A stretch of DNA of 45,074 nucleotides from an uncultured Gammaproteobacteria bacterium. GTDB lineage: Bacteria; Pseudomonadota; Gammaproteobacteria; Arenicellales; JAANXG01. How positions within the stretch are numbered: position 1 is the stretch's first letter; each line of letters begins with the position of its first letter. The notes beneath the pieces are model-generated. The model worked only from the letters and a program-made list of their open reading frames with translations, did not search any database and was not told the origin of the DNA. Below are positions 1-8,731 of the stretch, piece by piece. A program made the position numbers and the translations under genes. Location: assembly GCA_947258975.1 (NCBI GenBank), contig CAMYKK010000033.1, positions 1 through 45,074 of the forward strand, given 5' to 3'.

Positions 1-51
1 GCATCTCTTGCCAAATATTGGTGGCAGGAACGCCGCGATGCCGATTCCAAG

Positions 52-387
52 TTAAACTAGGCCGCGGCAAATAACCGCGCTTTTACTCCGGCAACAACAC
101 CAGTCCGGCACCTGATACCGGGCTGAGACCCGGGTATCGGCTCCGGGATAGAACAGACGGGCCAGTTGAGTGTCATCCAGCTCCGGCGGCAGGGGCCAAG
201 TGAGCCCCTCCTCATCGGCCCGGGCTAGAAGCTTCTGGATAGCACCGACGCTGACCTTCGTGCTGGCTCTGATCTGGCGTATCGACAGACCGGCAGCGAG
301 CCGTAAACGTAGGATTTCTCGTATATTTCGCATTGTAGTTCTCTTCGCTGACATAACCTCTCCCCAAAAATGGAGAGAAGGTATCAA
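52..387 (-). pseudogene. istA: IS21-family transposase IstA, N-terminal fragment
   Basis: The minus-strand reading frame begins with a helix-turn-helix domain typical of IS21-family IstA (NIREILRLRLAAGLSIRQI, then a second helix around VSVGAIQKLL) and continues through LARLFYPGADTRVS and YQVPDW. It then loses similarity and stops after 111 residues, whereas full IstA proteins are about 500 residues. The likely start is the internal Met at base 354, because the first 11 residues do not look like IstA. The catalytic DDE domain and the istB partner are absent, so the element cannot move by itself. The multiple terminal sites expected upstream of istA lie just to its right (403-558), which fixes the element's orientation. 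The junction after YQVPDW may mark an internal deletion or a later insertion, since the sequence to its left (1-51) is not recognisable. Confidence 0.75.
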
Positions 388-396
388 ACATTTTGA

Positions 397-754
<358 letters not shown>

Positions 755-865
755 ACGTTTTCAACTGCTCAGACGCCAGATCGGTTATCACTCCATTGAA
801 AACAACGGTTTTCCAGAAATCTATCGTTGTATGGGTATTGCTAAAGGTAACATATATGCTACTAT

Positions 866-1207
866 ATGGGTCATATGATAGAGGTTAGAGAATACCTCGA
901 CGCTAAGGGTAATAGTTTTTATGCCAAATGGTTCGATCGTCTGAATGTGGCCGCTGCGGTCAAGGTGACGACAGCCGTCCATCGGATGGAGCAGGGTAAC
1001 TTCTCTAATGTGAAAGGTGTTGGTGCCGGCGTCTATGAGTACCGAATCGATTTTGGTCCTGGCTGTCGGATCTACTTTGGCAAGGATGGCGACCGGTTGG
1101 TGATATTGCTCGCGGGTGGTACCAAGAAGCGCCAGGATGCAGATATTGCTGCGGCAAAAGGGCACTGGCGCGACTATAAGCGCCGGAAACGGCAAGAGGT
1201 GACATGA
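866..1207 (+). CDS. RelE/HigB-like (Gp49 family) addiction-module toxin
   Basis: This is a 113-residue basic protein of the phage-Gp49-like, HigB/RelE-fold toxin family, the upstream killer of HI1419/HI1420-type modules. Family members cleave mRNA at the ribosome and are neutralised by the downstream antidote. Visible family features are the early FYAKWFDRL segment, the central strand GAGVYEYRIDFGPGCRIYF, VILLAGGTKKRQDADIAAA and a basic tail (KRRKRQ). The start could be 866 or the ATG at 875; neither has a strong ribosome-binding site, and AT-rich promoter-like sequence (TTGCTA at 838, TACTAT at 860) lies immediately upstream. The stop overlaps the antidote start in an ATGA, so the two are translationally coupled. 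It sits next to the CRISPR and IS remnants, in keeping with acquired DNA. Confidence 0.85.
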   Translation: MGHMIEVREYLDAKGNSFYAKWFDRLNVAAAVKVTTAVHRMEQGNFSNVKGVGAGVYEYRIDFGPGCRIYFGKDGDRLVILLAGGTKKRQDADIAAAKGHWRDYKRRKRQEVT

Positions 1208-1530
1208 TGGCTTTGACGAAAGATTTTAAGGGCACCATACAGGCACGCGCCCAACGGGATCCCGCGTTTCGCAAGGCCCTGCTGCAAGAAGGGGCCGAAT
1301 GCCTGCTCGCTGGTGAAATCGATACCGGCAAGGCGGTATTGCGCGACTATATCAACGCGACGATCGGGTTCGAGGAACTGTCCCGAGTCTTCGATAAATC
1401 GAGCAAGAGTCTCATGCGCATGTTCGGGCCGAAAGGGAACCCCCAGGCGAGCAACCTGTTTGCGGTGATCCATTACCTGCAGAAGCAGGAGGGCATACAC
1501 CTGGAAGTCAAGGCCCGGAAGGTGGCCTAG
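1204..1530 (+). CDS. HigA-like addiction-module antidote, DNA-binding
   Basis: This 108-residue protein is encoded directly after the toxin with a four-base overlap; AAGAGG at 1194-1199 is a good ribosome-binding site. The order toxin then antidote is that of HigBA and HI1419/HI1420 modules. The sequence has the layout of the antidote family (COG3636-like): a helical N-terminus rich in FRKALLQEGAECLLAGE, GKAVLRDYINATIGFEELS, and a C-terminal helix-turn-helix (KSSKSLMRMFGPKGNPQASN) for autoregulation, ending in a dimerisation-like helix. It would bind and inhibit the toxin and repress the operon. Which residues contact the toxin cannot be told from sequence alone. Confidence 0.82.
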   Translation: MMALTKDFKGTIQARAQRDPAFRKALLQEGAECLLAGEIDTGKAVLRDYINATIGFEELSRVFDKSSKSLMRMFGPKGNPQASNLFAVIHYLQKQEGIHLEVKARKVA

Positions 1531-1646
1531 AGTCCTGTGTGGCAGTGTTCAACCGGCTATTTTTTCGAGCATTTGGAAGGATTTTTTGAGCATGGTATTT
1601 TTCATGGTATTACCACCTATAACAACAAGTAAGCCATAGATATTAA

Positions 1647-2189
<543 letters not shown>

Positions 2190-2417
2190 ATCGTTGTACA
2201 CGTTTGTGTTGGTGTGGTGTGTGGCGAGGTTACCACCGGGTGTCGCCGCGTTCGACGCTTTGAGAACGCCACCGCCGGTCTCCGGTTGATGAGGCCGATG
2301 ATATTGAGCGGCGGGAGGGACATTATGGAGTGTCCGGGGTTTGCGAAGACCGATTGGCGTAATGCGTTTGCAATGTCCCGTTTGTTGAACGCCGAGTCGC
2401 CGCGATAATCATCGATA

Positions 2418-3860
2418 CTATGCCGCCGGCACCGATGTTTGTGGTTGCGGTGTGACTTGCCTGGGTTCATCCTGTTCCTCGATCTTCAACAGAATATCGT
2501 GAAATGACCGGATGCGCGTGACGTAGCTCACCGGCTCATGGCCACGCGCGTAGCCGTGCTTCGTTCGCTGGTACCATTTTGGCACCGACAATAGCGGTAA
2601 GATCTCTTTCACATCGACCCATTTATTGGGGTCGCGGCCATTTTTCCGCGCAAGTATACGGGCGTCCTTCAGGTGACCGAAACCGACGTTGTATGCCGCC
2701 AGCGCCAGCCAGGTCCGGTCCGGGTCCTGGATCTTCGGCGGCAGGCGGTCCATCAGGTGCCTGAGATATTGCGCGCCACCGAGAATACTTTGCCGGGGGT
2801 CCTCCCGGTCCAGGATGTCGAAGCGGTCTGCAGTGACCTTGGTCAACTGCATCATGCCCCGTACCCCGGTGGGCGAGACTGCCTTGGGATTCCATTGTGA
2901 TTCTTGATAGGCCTGTGCCGCCAGCAGGCGCCAGTCCAGTTGCGTTTGTTCGGCACTTGCTCTGAACAGGGACTCGTATTCCGGAAGGACGCTGAATATA
3001 CGGCGGCGATAAGTAGTCACGTTCACGTAGTCAAATCGCTCGACGGCGCCATAATAGCGATCAATCAATCGATTGAGTTCACCGGATTTTTTGATCGACC
3101 GTAAAAATTCGTTGCCGGCCGCGAACAGATCCGGGTCAACATTTCGCGGAAACGCCCACGCCACATTCTCTGCGTGCGGCAACACGAATGCCACCCGGAT
3201 TTGTGGGTGGTGCTGACGTACCAGGGCCACGGTCTGCGAATCGGTAATCGTGACTTCCAATTCGCCGGTCCACACCTCGGCCAGCAGCTCCTCGGCGTCC
3301 TTACCGCTGGTCTCGGTCCATTCGAGGCCAGGGTGATGCACTTTGAGCTCGGCCAGTCGTTCTGCAGCGCTGCTTCCCGCCACGATCTCGACGCGCCGTC
3401 CAAGCAGGTCCTCGACCCGTCGCGGGCGTTTGTTCCCCCTGAGGTAGACAACCTGTTGCCGGATCTGTTCAAACGGCCGCGAGAACCGCAGTACCTGTTG
3501 GCGTTGATCGGTGATGGTAACGCCGGCGGCGGCCATATGGGCGTCACCGCGTAGTAGTCGTGGGATCAAGGAGGCAAAGTTGGTCGTCACCTCCAGCGCC
3601 AATGCGACATCGAGCGAGGCGGCGAAACGTTCCGCAAGGTCGTATTCCAATCCAATCGCACCGCTGGCGCCCTCATAATAGGTATTCGGTCCATTAATGG
3701 TCAGCACCCGGAGTATGCCAATATGCTTGATCTGTGCCAGGGTATCGGTGGATTGGGGCCGATCGAACACGAAGAACAGCGGCAAGGTGCACAAACCGGT
3801 GAACAGCAGCGCCAACGGCAGCCATCGCAGCCAGCCGCGCTTAGCGGTGGTATCATTCAT
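2418..3860 (-). CDS. mltF: Membrane-bound lytic murein transglycosylase F
   Basis: MltF cleaves the glycan strands of peptidoglycan to 1,6-anhydro-muropeptides during wall turnover at the inner face of the outer membrane. The 480-residue protein has an N-terminal hydrophobic segment (residues 13-32), then an ABC-type solute-binding-like domain (about 40-270, beginning IGILRVLTINGPNTYYEG), then a lytic transglycosylase domain (about 290-450). The catalytic Glu is E320 in QAYQESQWNPKAVSPTG, followed by GMMQLT and AAYNVGFGH, the usual SLT motifs. No lipobox is visible, so the N-terminus is a signal peptide or anchor. The ATG at 3860 gives the expected family length. It is transcribed alone, away from the tRNA genes. 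Confidence 0.93.
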   Translation of the reverse strand: MNDTTAKRGWLRWLPLALLFTGLCTLPLFFVFDRPQSTDTLAQIKHIGILRVLTINGPNTYYEGASGAIGLEYDLAERFAASLDVALALEVTTNFASLIPRLLRGDAHMAAAGVTITDQRQQVLRFSRPFEQIRQQVVYLRGNKRPRRVEDLLGRRVEIVAGSSAAERLAELKVHHPGLEWTETSGKDAEELLAEVWTGELEVTITDSQTVALVRQHHPQIRVAFVLPHAENVAWAFPRNVDPDLFAAGNEFLRSIKKSGELNRLIDRYYGAVERFDYVNVTTYRRRIFSVLPEYESLFRASAEQTQLDWRLLAAQAYQESQWNPKAVSPTGVRGMMQLTKVTADRFDILDREDPRQSILGGAQYLRHLMDRLPPKIQDPDRTWLALAAYNVGFGHLKDARILARKNGRDPNKWVDVKEILPLLSVPKWYQRTKHGYARGHEPVSYVTRIRSFHDILLKIEEQDEPRQVTPQPQTSVPAA

Positions 3861-3933
3861 GTGCTAATCGTGGTCTCATGAATGGACTTGTAGCCGAAAC
3901 TTAACCTACGTAAGCTACCCGTTGCGGCCCCGA

Positions 3934-4021
3934 GGAGAGGTACCGAAGCGGTCATAACGGCGCGGACTCGAAATCCGTTGGGGGCTTTTGCCCCACGTGG
4001 GTTCGAATCCCACCCTCTCCG
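3934..4021 (+). tRNA. tRNA-Ser (anticodon CGA)
   Basis: The sequence folds as a class II tRNA. The acceptor stem pairs GGAGAGG with CCTCTCC, the T arm contains GGTTCGAATCC, and there is a long variable arm built on GGGGGCTTTTGCCCC. The anticodon stem GCGGA/TCCGT encloses the seven-base loop CTCGAAA, placing anticodon CGA at 3969-3971 (reads UCG). The discriminator base is G. The following bases are CCC rather than CCA, so the 3' CCA is not encoded and must be added enzymatically. Confidence 0.95.
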
Positions 4022-4287
4022 CCCAGGGGCTACGGTACTGCGCCCGCCACTGTGGAGCAAGAACCCCGTCCCGATTGGTTTCCGCGGGCCGACGGAAACG
4101 CCGTGCGCGCGCGTTGCCAATATGGGGTGAGTAGTTTAATCTTCCCGCGCCGCTGGAGTTTGATCATGCATCATCACCAGAGCGGCGGTTCAATGTGTGA
4201 GTGACCCCCCGCCGCGCGGGACAGGTGTGCCGCCTTAGTGTAGTCACACCGTTATGTATCTGAACATTTCAAAGGATCAGACCTTAC

Positions 4288-4376
4288 GGAGAGGTGGCCG
4301 AGCGGTCGAAGGCGCACGCCTGGAGAGCGTGTATACGCTTCGCGTATCGTGGGTTCGAATCCCACCCTCTCCGCCA
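4288..4376 (+). tRNA. tRNA-Ser (anticodon GGA)
   Basis: A second class II tRNA shares the acceptor stem (GGAGAGG/CCTCTCC) and T arm with the first. The anticodon stem CACGC/GCGTG encloses CTGGAGA, giving anticodon GGA at 4322-4324 (reads UCC and UCU). The variable arm contains TACGCTTCGCGTA. Unlike the neighbouring tRNA-Ser(CGA), the 3' CCA is encoded (4374-4376). The SRP RNA begins about 25 bases downstream. Confidence 0.95.
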
Positions 4377-4400
4377 GGCTCCTTAGGTTGGAGACAATGA

Positions 4401-4516
4401 CTATGGCGGTGACAGTTGGTCTCCCCGGTGACGATAGGTTGTGAACCCGGTCAGGTCCGGAAGGAAGCAGCCGCAGCAACTGAATCGGGTGCCGAGGTCC
4501 GGTTATCAAGCCTTAG
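4401..4516 (+). ncRNA. ffs: Signal recognition particle 4.5S RNA
   Basis: This is the small bacterial SRP RNA, which binds Ffh and directs nascent membrane proteins to FtsY and SecYEG. The Ffh-binding tip is perfectly recognisable: GGTCAGGTCC, GGAA tetraloop (4459-4462), GGAAGCAGCC. I can pair GGTTG (4437-4441) with CAACT (4477-4481), CGAT (4432-4435) with ATCG (4484-4487), GGTGA (4408-4412) with TTATC (4503-4507), and GGC (4405-4407) with GCC (4510-4512). These pairs define a hairpin of about 116 nt, close to the E. coli RNA. The ends are estimated. The 3' strand runs into the conserved first codons of dnaX. Confidence 0.9.
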
Positions 4517-6057
4517 CACGTAAATGGCGGCCACGGCTTTTTTCCGAGGTCGTCGGTCAACAACATGCAGTGAGCGCGTTGAGCAATGCGTTGGACAGCA
4601 ACCGCGTGCATCACGCGTTTCTGTTCACCGGTACCCGCGGCGTGGGCAAGACGACCCTGGCAAGGATTCTTGCCAAGGCCTTGAACTGCGAACAGGGTGT
4701 CAGTTCCACACCCTGTAACAGCTGCGCGACCTGTGTTGCGATTGATGAGGGCCGTTTCATCGATCTCATTGAAGTCGACGCGGCATCACGAACCAAGGTG
4801 GATGACACCAGGGAATTACTGGACAATGTGCAGTATGCGCCCACGCGCGGCAGTTATAAGGTTTATCTCATAGACGAGGTGCACATGTTGTCGGGGCACA
4901 GTTTCAACGCGCTGTTGAAAACGCTTGAGGAGCCCCCACCGCATGTAAAATTTTTACTGGCAACCACCGACCCGCAAAAACTCCCGATGACGGTGTTATC
5001 GAGATGCCTGCAGTTCAATCTGAAGGCGTTGAGTGTCGATCAAATATCGGGACAACTCGAATATATACTCGGGCAGGAGCAGATTGCGTTTGATGCGGCT
5101 GCCGTTAGGTTGATATCGCAATCGGCGGACGGCAGCATGCGCGATGCCCTGAGCGTCTTGGACCAAGGCATCGCGCACAGCGGTGGTGAAGTCCGCGAGT
5201 CGTCGATCCGCGATATGCTCGGGACCATCGATCAAACCCACATCAAGGACTTGTTGCTCGGATTGGCGGATCAGGATGGACAGGCTTTGATGCAATGTGT
5301 AGACCGCATGAGCGGCGGGTCTTGTGATTTTGCGTCGGCTCTCGACGAGTTACTGCGCGCGATAAGTTATCTTGCCCTGTATCACCAGGCGCCGGCGGCA
5401 CTGGAGGCGAAACAAGTCGACATGGAATGGCACCGGGAGTTGGGGCAGCGTCTGGATATCGACAGTCTGCAATTGTTCTATCAAATTGGCTTGATAGGTA
5501 AGCGCGATCTGCCCCTGGCGCCGGACCCGAGGAGCGGTTTCGAGATGATCATGCTCCGCATGTTGGCGTTTCGACCCGCAGATCAGCAGGTAGCCGCCGA
5601 TGTTCCACAACCGGTGCAGCGCGCGCCCGGCCGGATGGAGCAGGGTCCGTCAAAAGTCGTGGACATTACCGCGCACAACTGGAGCGACGTGGCCGCGCGC
5701 TTGGATGTGTCCGCCTTGATTCGAGAACTCGCGATGAATGTGGTGCCCACGACCGTCACCAAAGAGATGATCGAATTTACCCTGGATGCAAATCATGAGC
5801 ATTTGCTCAATCAGGAACGGGACGACGCCCTCGCCGCGGCCATAAGGCAGGAGCTGAACGCGGATGTAAAGCTTAACATCGTCGTGGGGCAAGCTGATCA
5901 AGAAACGCCGGCGGAAATACGCGACCGCCGTGAAGCCGAGCGCAAACAGGCCGCTCACCAGGCAATAGAAAATGATCCCAACGTTGAGGAGATTATCAAT
6001 CGATTCGATGCTACGATTGTTCCCGAATCGATACAGACTCGTGATTCTCAAAAGTGA
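4489..6057 (+). CDS. dnaX: DNA polymerase III subunit tau/gamma
   Basis: DnaX is the ATPase of the replicative clamp loader and the organiser of the holoenzyme. Using the GTG at 4489 as residue 1, the protein is 522 residues. It starts with the conserved [10 protein letters not shown], has Walker A GTRGVGKT (48-55), four zinc-type Cys (67, 76, 79, 82), Walker B LIDEVHM (D129, E130) and the sensor region LSRCLQF. A clamp-loader domain III and a divergent C-terminal polymerase-binding region follow. There is no in-frame start codon between 4489 and the conserved YQALA, so translation must begin inside the SRP RNA gene, at GTG 4489 or an earlier codon such as CTG 4480 or GTG 4441. No A-rich frameshift site like the one in E. 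coli dnaX was seen at a suitable place. ybaB and recR follow within a few bases. Confidence 0.93.
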   Translation: MPRSGYQALARKWRPRLFSEVVGQQHAVSALSNALDSNRVHHAFLFTGTRGVGKTTLARILAKALNCEQGVSSTPCNSCATCVAIDEGRFIDLIEVDAASRTKVDDTRELLDNVQYAPTRGSYKVYLIDEVHMLSGHSFNALLKTLEEPPPHVKFLLATTDPQKLPMTVLSRCLQFNLKALSVDQISGQLEYILGQEQIAFDAAAVRLISQSADGSMRDALSVLDQGIAHSGGEVRESSIRDMLGTIDQTHIKDLLLGLADQDGQALMQCVDRMSGGSCDFASALDELLRAISYLALYHQAPAALEAKQVDMEWHRELGQRLDIDSLQLFYQIGLIGKRDLPLAPDPRSGFEMIMLRMLAFRPADQQVAADVPQPVQRAPGRMEQGPSKVVDITAHNWSDVAARLDVSALIRELAMNVVPTTVTKEMIEFTLDANHEHLLNQERDDALAAAIRQELNADVKLNIVVGQADQETPAEIRDRREAERKQAAHQAIENDPNVEEIINRFDATIVPESIQTRDSQK

Positions 6058-6064
6058 GGTGGTG

Positions 6065-6385
6065 ATGAAGGGCGGACTCGGTAATTTGATGAAGCAAGCA
6101 CAAGCGGTGCAGGAAAATTTACGCAAAGCCCAAGAGGAGCTGGCGCATATCGAGGTGGAGGGTGCGTCGGGTGGAGGCATGGTTAAGGTGACCATGACGT
6201 GCCGGCATGATGTTCGCCGGGTCGAGATCGAGAACGATCTGCTTGGTGACGACAAGGACGTGTTGGAAGACCTCATTGCAGCAGCGGTAAACGATGCGGT
6301 ACGAAAGGTGGAAAAAGCGACCCAGGATAAAATGGCGGGCTTGACGTCAGGTTTCAATATTCCGGGATTGAATCTCCCGTTATAG
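6065..6385 (+). CDS. ybaB: YbaB/EbfC nucleoid-associated protein
   Basis: This 106-residue protein belongs to the YbaB/EbfC family of dimeric DNA-binding proteins, commonly found between dnaX and recR. The sequence shows the family pattern: [21 protein letters not shown] coiled region, a [12 protein letters not shown] strand, [23 protein letters not shown], and a C-terminal [11 protein letters not shown] tail. The start is ATG 6065, preceded by GAGGTGG, because upstream in-frame residues do not match the family. It is seven bases after dnaX and six bases before recR, so the three form one operon. Confidence 0.93.
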   Translation: MKGGLGNLMKQAQAVQENLRKAQEELAHIEVEGASGGGMVKVTMTCRHDVRRVEIENDLLGDDKDVLEDLIAAAVNDAVRKVEKATQDKMAGLTSGFNIPGLNLPL

Positions 6386-6391
6386 GGCTTG

Positions 6392-6988
6392 ATGGCCGAC
6401 GTATACGCGATCGAGGCGCTCAAAAAGGCGCTGCGCCGCCTGCCAGGCGTAGGGCCCAAGACTGCGCAGCGGATGGCGTTTCATTTATTGGAGCGGGACC
6501 GGGAGGGGGCCAGGGAAATCGCCGCGGCGATAAACCAGGCGGTGCAGACAGTCAAGCACTGCCGTCGCTGCAATACCTTGAGTGAAGCGGAGATGTGCGC
6601 TATCTGCTCATCAAGCAAGCGCGACGATACCTTGTTGTGCGTGGTCGAAACGCCGGCGGATCTTGAGTCCGTTGAACAGGCGGGGGTATATGGGGGCAAA
6701 TATTTTGTGCTCATGGGGCATATCTCGCCGCTAGATGGGATTGGTCCCGACGAGTTGGGAATCGATCGATTTCAGCGACTGGTGGCGGAGGGGAGTATTC
6801 GCGAAGTAATTGTCGCGACCAACCTGACCGTCGAGGGTGAGGCCACTGCGGAATACATCCGTCAGATCACTGACCTCCTGGAAGTGAAGGTGACGCGGCT
6901 CGCTCGCGGGGTACCGGTGGGCGGCGAATTGGAATACATGGATCACGGCACCCTGGCTCAGGCGTTCAACGACCGGCGTAGTATCTAA
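6392..6988 (+). CDS. recR: Recombination mediator RecR
   Basis: RecR acts with RecO (and RecF) to load RecA on gapped, SSB-coated DNA. The 198-residue length is typical. Features in order are an N-terminal helix-hairpin-helix (LRRLPGVGPKTAQRMAFHLL), a four-Cys zinc finger (C57, C60, C69, C72), and a Toprim domain starting LLCVVETPADLESVE and including GHISPLDGIGPDELG and VIVATNLTVEGEATA. The ATG at 6392 follows a TTG in the same frame and gives the canonical N-terminus MADVYAIEAL. It is the last gene of the dnaX-ybaB-recR operon; repeats follow. Confidence 0.96.
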   Translation: MADVYAIEALKKALRRLPGVGPKTAQRMAFHLLERDREGAREIAAAINQAVQTVKHCRRCNTLSEAEMCAICSSSKRDDTLLCVVETPADLESVEQAGVYGGKYFVLMGHISPLDGIGPDELGIDRFQRLVAEGSIREVIVATNLTVEGEATAEYIRQITDLLEVKVTRLARGVPVGGELEYMDHGTLAQAFNDRRSI

Positions 6989-6998
6989 TAACCGTGGA

Positions 6999-7044
6999 CG
7001 CGGTTCGTAGCCGCGAAGTGTGGGAGCGGCTTGTAGCCGCGAAG
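6999..7044. repeat. Pair of REP-like palindromes
   Basis: Two related units lie in tandem: CGCGGTTCGTAGCCGCGAAG (6999-7018) and GAGCGGCTTGTAGCCGCGAAG (about 7024-7044). The second forms a perfect six-base stem GCGGCT/AGCCGC, and TGTGGGAGCGGC between them resembles REP elements of pseudomonads and other gammaproteobacteria. Such elements sit between genes, can protect mRNA 3' ends, and are mobilised by RAYT transposases. No RAYT gene is visible here. Confidence 0.6.
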
Positions 7045-7111
7045 GTCGTGATGACACTTATATTCCTGCACAGCAGGGGAGGATATTACTCCCACCTGCC
7101 AAGTAATAAAC

Positions 7112-7249
7112 TGTCATTCTGAGCGCAGCGAAGGATCCGAGCTGTTGTGGATCGGTGCCCAACGCGAGTCAGGACTCTCAACATGTGGGATGAAGGTGAC
7201 TGGCATCAACACGGCAAGATCTCTCGCCGCACAGCGACTCGGGATGACA
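7112..7249. repeat. MITE-like inverted-repeat element
   Basis: The left arm TGTCATTCTGAGCGCAGCG (7112-7130) is mirrored by a right arm ending CTCGGGATGACA (7216-7249). The arms share TGTCAT.C.GAG and adjacent GCAGCG- and GATC-like blocks, with about 80 bp between them. No protein is encoded inside. Elements with TGTCATTCTGAG arms are common intergenic repeats in environmental bacteria. This one is imperfect, so it is probably old. Confidence 0.5.
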
Positions 7250-7334
7250 AAATTATATATAGTTTTGCCCCGTCGTGCGGGCATCTGGAATCGTTTCTGC
7301 ATCACGCTGGCTGGTTTACACGGTGAAAAGAGTA

Positions 7335-7679
7335 TTAATCACCAAAAAGCCTATTGAGCTTAGCCGCACAGATAAAATCATTCTCCGACACCCCGCCAAT
7401 TGAATGGGTCGCGTAACGCACCAGGCACCGTTTGTAGCCGACCTCTATGTCGGGATGATGATCCTCCTGGTGAGCGATCCATGCCAGGGCATTTACGAAA
7501 GCCATGGTTTCGTAGTAGTTCTTGAATTCGAAGGTGCGGCTTATCTCGGTGCCTTCATCTCCGGCGGACCATCCTGGGATCCGCGCCAGGCCTGATTTTA
7601 CGGCGTCGCTGTGCAAGGGAGGTTCATGCTTGTCATAGGACCGGCAGGTTTTGTTTGTCAAGTCAGCCATAATAATCAT
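7335..7679 (-). CDS. phhB: Pterin-4a-carbinolamine dehydratase
   Basis: This enzyme dehydrates 4a-hydroxytetrahydropterin, recycling the cofactor of aromatic amino acid hydroxylases. In bacteria lacking phenylalanine hydroxylase, the fold may have a role in pterin or molybdopterin metabolism. The sequence contains the active-site segment AHQEDHHPDIEVGY and the second motif YATHSIGGVSENDF. The protein is about 114 residues from ATG 7679 or 111 from ATG 7670; the usual length is near 110. ATG 7679 overlaps the cytochrome stop codon, suggesting coupled translation. No hydroxylase (phhA) lies nearby, so its physiological partner is unknown here. Confidence 0.92.
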   Translation of the reverse strand: MIIMADLTNKTCRSYDKHEPPLHSDAVKSGLARIPGWSAGDEGTEISRTFEFKNYYETMAFVNALAWIAHQEDHHPDIEVGYKRCLVRYATHSIGGVSENDFICAAKLNRLFGD

Positions 7680-7987
7680 CACTCGAACTTATAGTAGTTT
7701 TCGTTCAGATATATCACGAGATCATTGATTTCATCGCCGTTCAAACCACTTTTTATCTGCCGGTCACAAAACTCCACTTGCGCCATAAGACCTTCTACGG
7801 TCTGTATCCGGCGGTCATCGCGCGAATAAATTTTAGCGCCGTCACCGCCAAACTTGCCGATGTGGCATGCGTTACATTTTTCCTGGTGAACAAGCTTGCC
7901 GTTATCCGGATCTCCGAGTAGAAATCCATGCGCCGAAATGGTGAATAACAGCGCGAATATGAAAGTACTAGCTGATACCATGCGCAT
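7679..7987 (-). CDS. Small periplasmic monohaem cytochrome c
   Basis: This 102-residue protein has an N-terminal signal peptide (hydrophobic STFIFALLFTISAHGF) and one haem c attachment site, CNACH (C38, C41, H42). GKFGGDGAKIY and VEFCDRQIKSGLNGDEINDLV, ending in YLNENYYKF, follow. The small size and single CXXCH point to a soluble periplasmic electron carrier of the class I type. The axial Met is not certain: the Met in GLMAQVEF is a candidate. It is upstream of and coupled to the pterin dehydratase gene, but no shared function is evident. Its redox partners are not in this neighbourhood. Confidence 0.85.
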   Translation of the reverse strand: MRMVSASTFIFALLFTISAHGFLLGDPDNGKLVHQEKCNACHIGKFGGDGAKIYSRDDRRIQTVEGLMAQVEFCDRQIKSGLNGDEINDLVIYLNENYYKFE

Positions 7988-8110
7988 AAGTCATGCTCCT
8001 TAAATTTACGATTGCGAAGATTCGAAACCAATAGATGTTGCTGATACACTCAATTAAATGAAACCACATCACACGAGGAACATTCAATCGCCCACAGGTG
8101 GAGGAAGGTA

Positions 8111-8695
8111 ATGTCAAAGGATTCTAGCGCACTGGTATGGATGGATCTAGAGATGACGGGACTCGACCCGGAGACAAACCGTATCATCGAAATTGCAACC
8201 ATAATAACCGATAGCGACCTGCATGTCGTGGCGGAAGGGCCGGTGATTGCTATTCATCAGGCACAGGCGCTGTTGGATGGCATGGACGACTGGAACAAGC
8301 GGACTCACGGTGAAACCGGGCTCATTGAGCGCGTCAAGAGTTCCCCATATACCGAAATGCAGGCAGAAGCGGAGACACTTGCTTTTGTGCAAGAATTTAT
8401 TCCGCGGAACCGGGTGCCGTTGTGTGGAAACAGCATCTATCAAGACCGGCGCTTCTTACGCCGCTACATGTCTGAACTGGAGCAGTGGTTCCATTATCGC
8501 AATCTAGATGTGAGCACATTGAAGGAGTTGGCACGGCGCTGGTCTCCACAGGTTTATGCGGGGCTGAATAAGAAAAATACCCACAAGGCTCTGGATGACA
8601 TCCGCGAATCGATCGGCGAGTTGCGCTATTACCGCGATCATTTTATCTCTTTGGCGCCGGCAACAGAGCAAGCGGATAGCGAGAACTCGAGTTAA
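8111..8695 (+). CDS. orn: Oligoribonuclease
   Basis: Orn is the 3'-5' exonuclease that removes the last di- to penta-ribonucleotides, including pGpG from cyclic-di-GMP breakdown. The 194-residue protein shows the DEDDh set: D12 and E14 in [11 protein letters not shown], the central [19 protein letters not shown], and [13 protein letters not shown] for the last His and Asp. GGAGGAAGG lies just before ATG 8111, an excellent ribosome-binding site. It converges with queG, and a shared hairpin separates them. As in E. coli, orn lies beside queG and the nnr-purA cluster. Confidence 0.96.
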   Translation: MSKDSSALVWMDLEMTGLDPETNRIIEIATIITDSDLHVVAEGPVIAIHQAQALLDGMDDWNKRTHGETGLIERVKSSPYTEMQAEAETLAFVQEFIPRNRVPLCGNSIYQDRRFLRRYMSELEQWFHYRNLDVSTLKELARRWSPQVYAGLNKKNTHKALDDIRESIGELRYYRDHFISLAPATEQADSENSS

Positions 8696-8731
8696 CCCGC
8701 CTATTGCATGCGCTGGCGCGATAGGCAGGTT
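8694..8731. terminator. Putative bidirectional terminator between orn and queG
   Basis: AACCCGCCTAT (8694-8704) pairs with ATAGGCAGGTT (8721-8731) over eleven bases with one mismatch, around a loop of 16 bases that can itself fold (GCATGC, GCGC). It lies exactly between two convergent stop codons. There is no long T-run on either side, so it may act as an mRNA-stabilising or weak bidirectional terminator. Confidence 0.5.

Noticed and set aside
3857-4120. Minus-strand 87-residue open frame
   Set aside because: It is the antisense of tRNA-Ser(CGA) and flanking sequence.
4150-4175. AGTTTGATCATG, which resembles the start of 16S rRNA
   Set aside because: The match ends after 12 bases and no further rRNA sequence follows; treated as chance.
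4252-4509. Minus-strand 85-residue open frame
   Set aside because: It is antisense to tRNA-Ser(GGA) and the SRP RNA.
4970-4990. A-rich stretch in dnaX as a possible programmed frameshift site
   Set aside because: It lies far too early, within the ATPase domain, and does not fit the A AAA AAG slippery pattern with a downstream stem.
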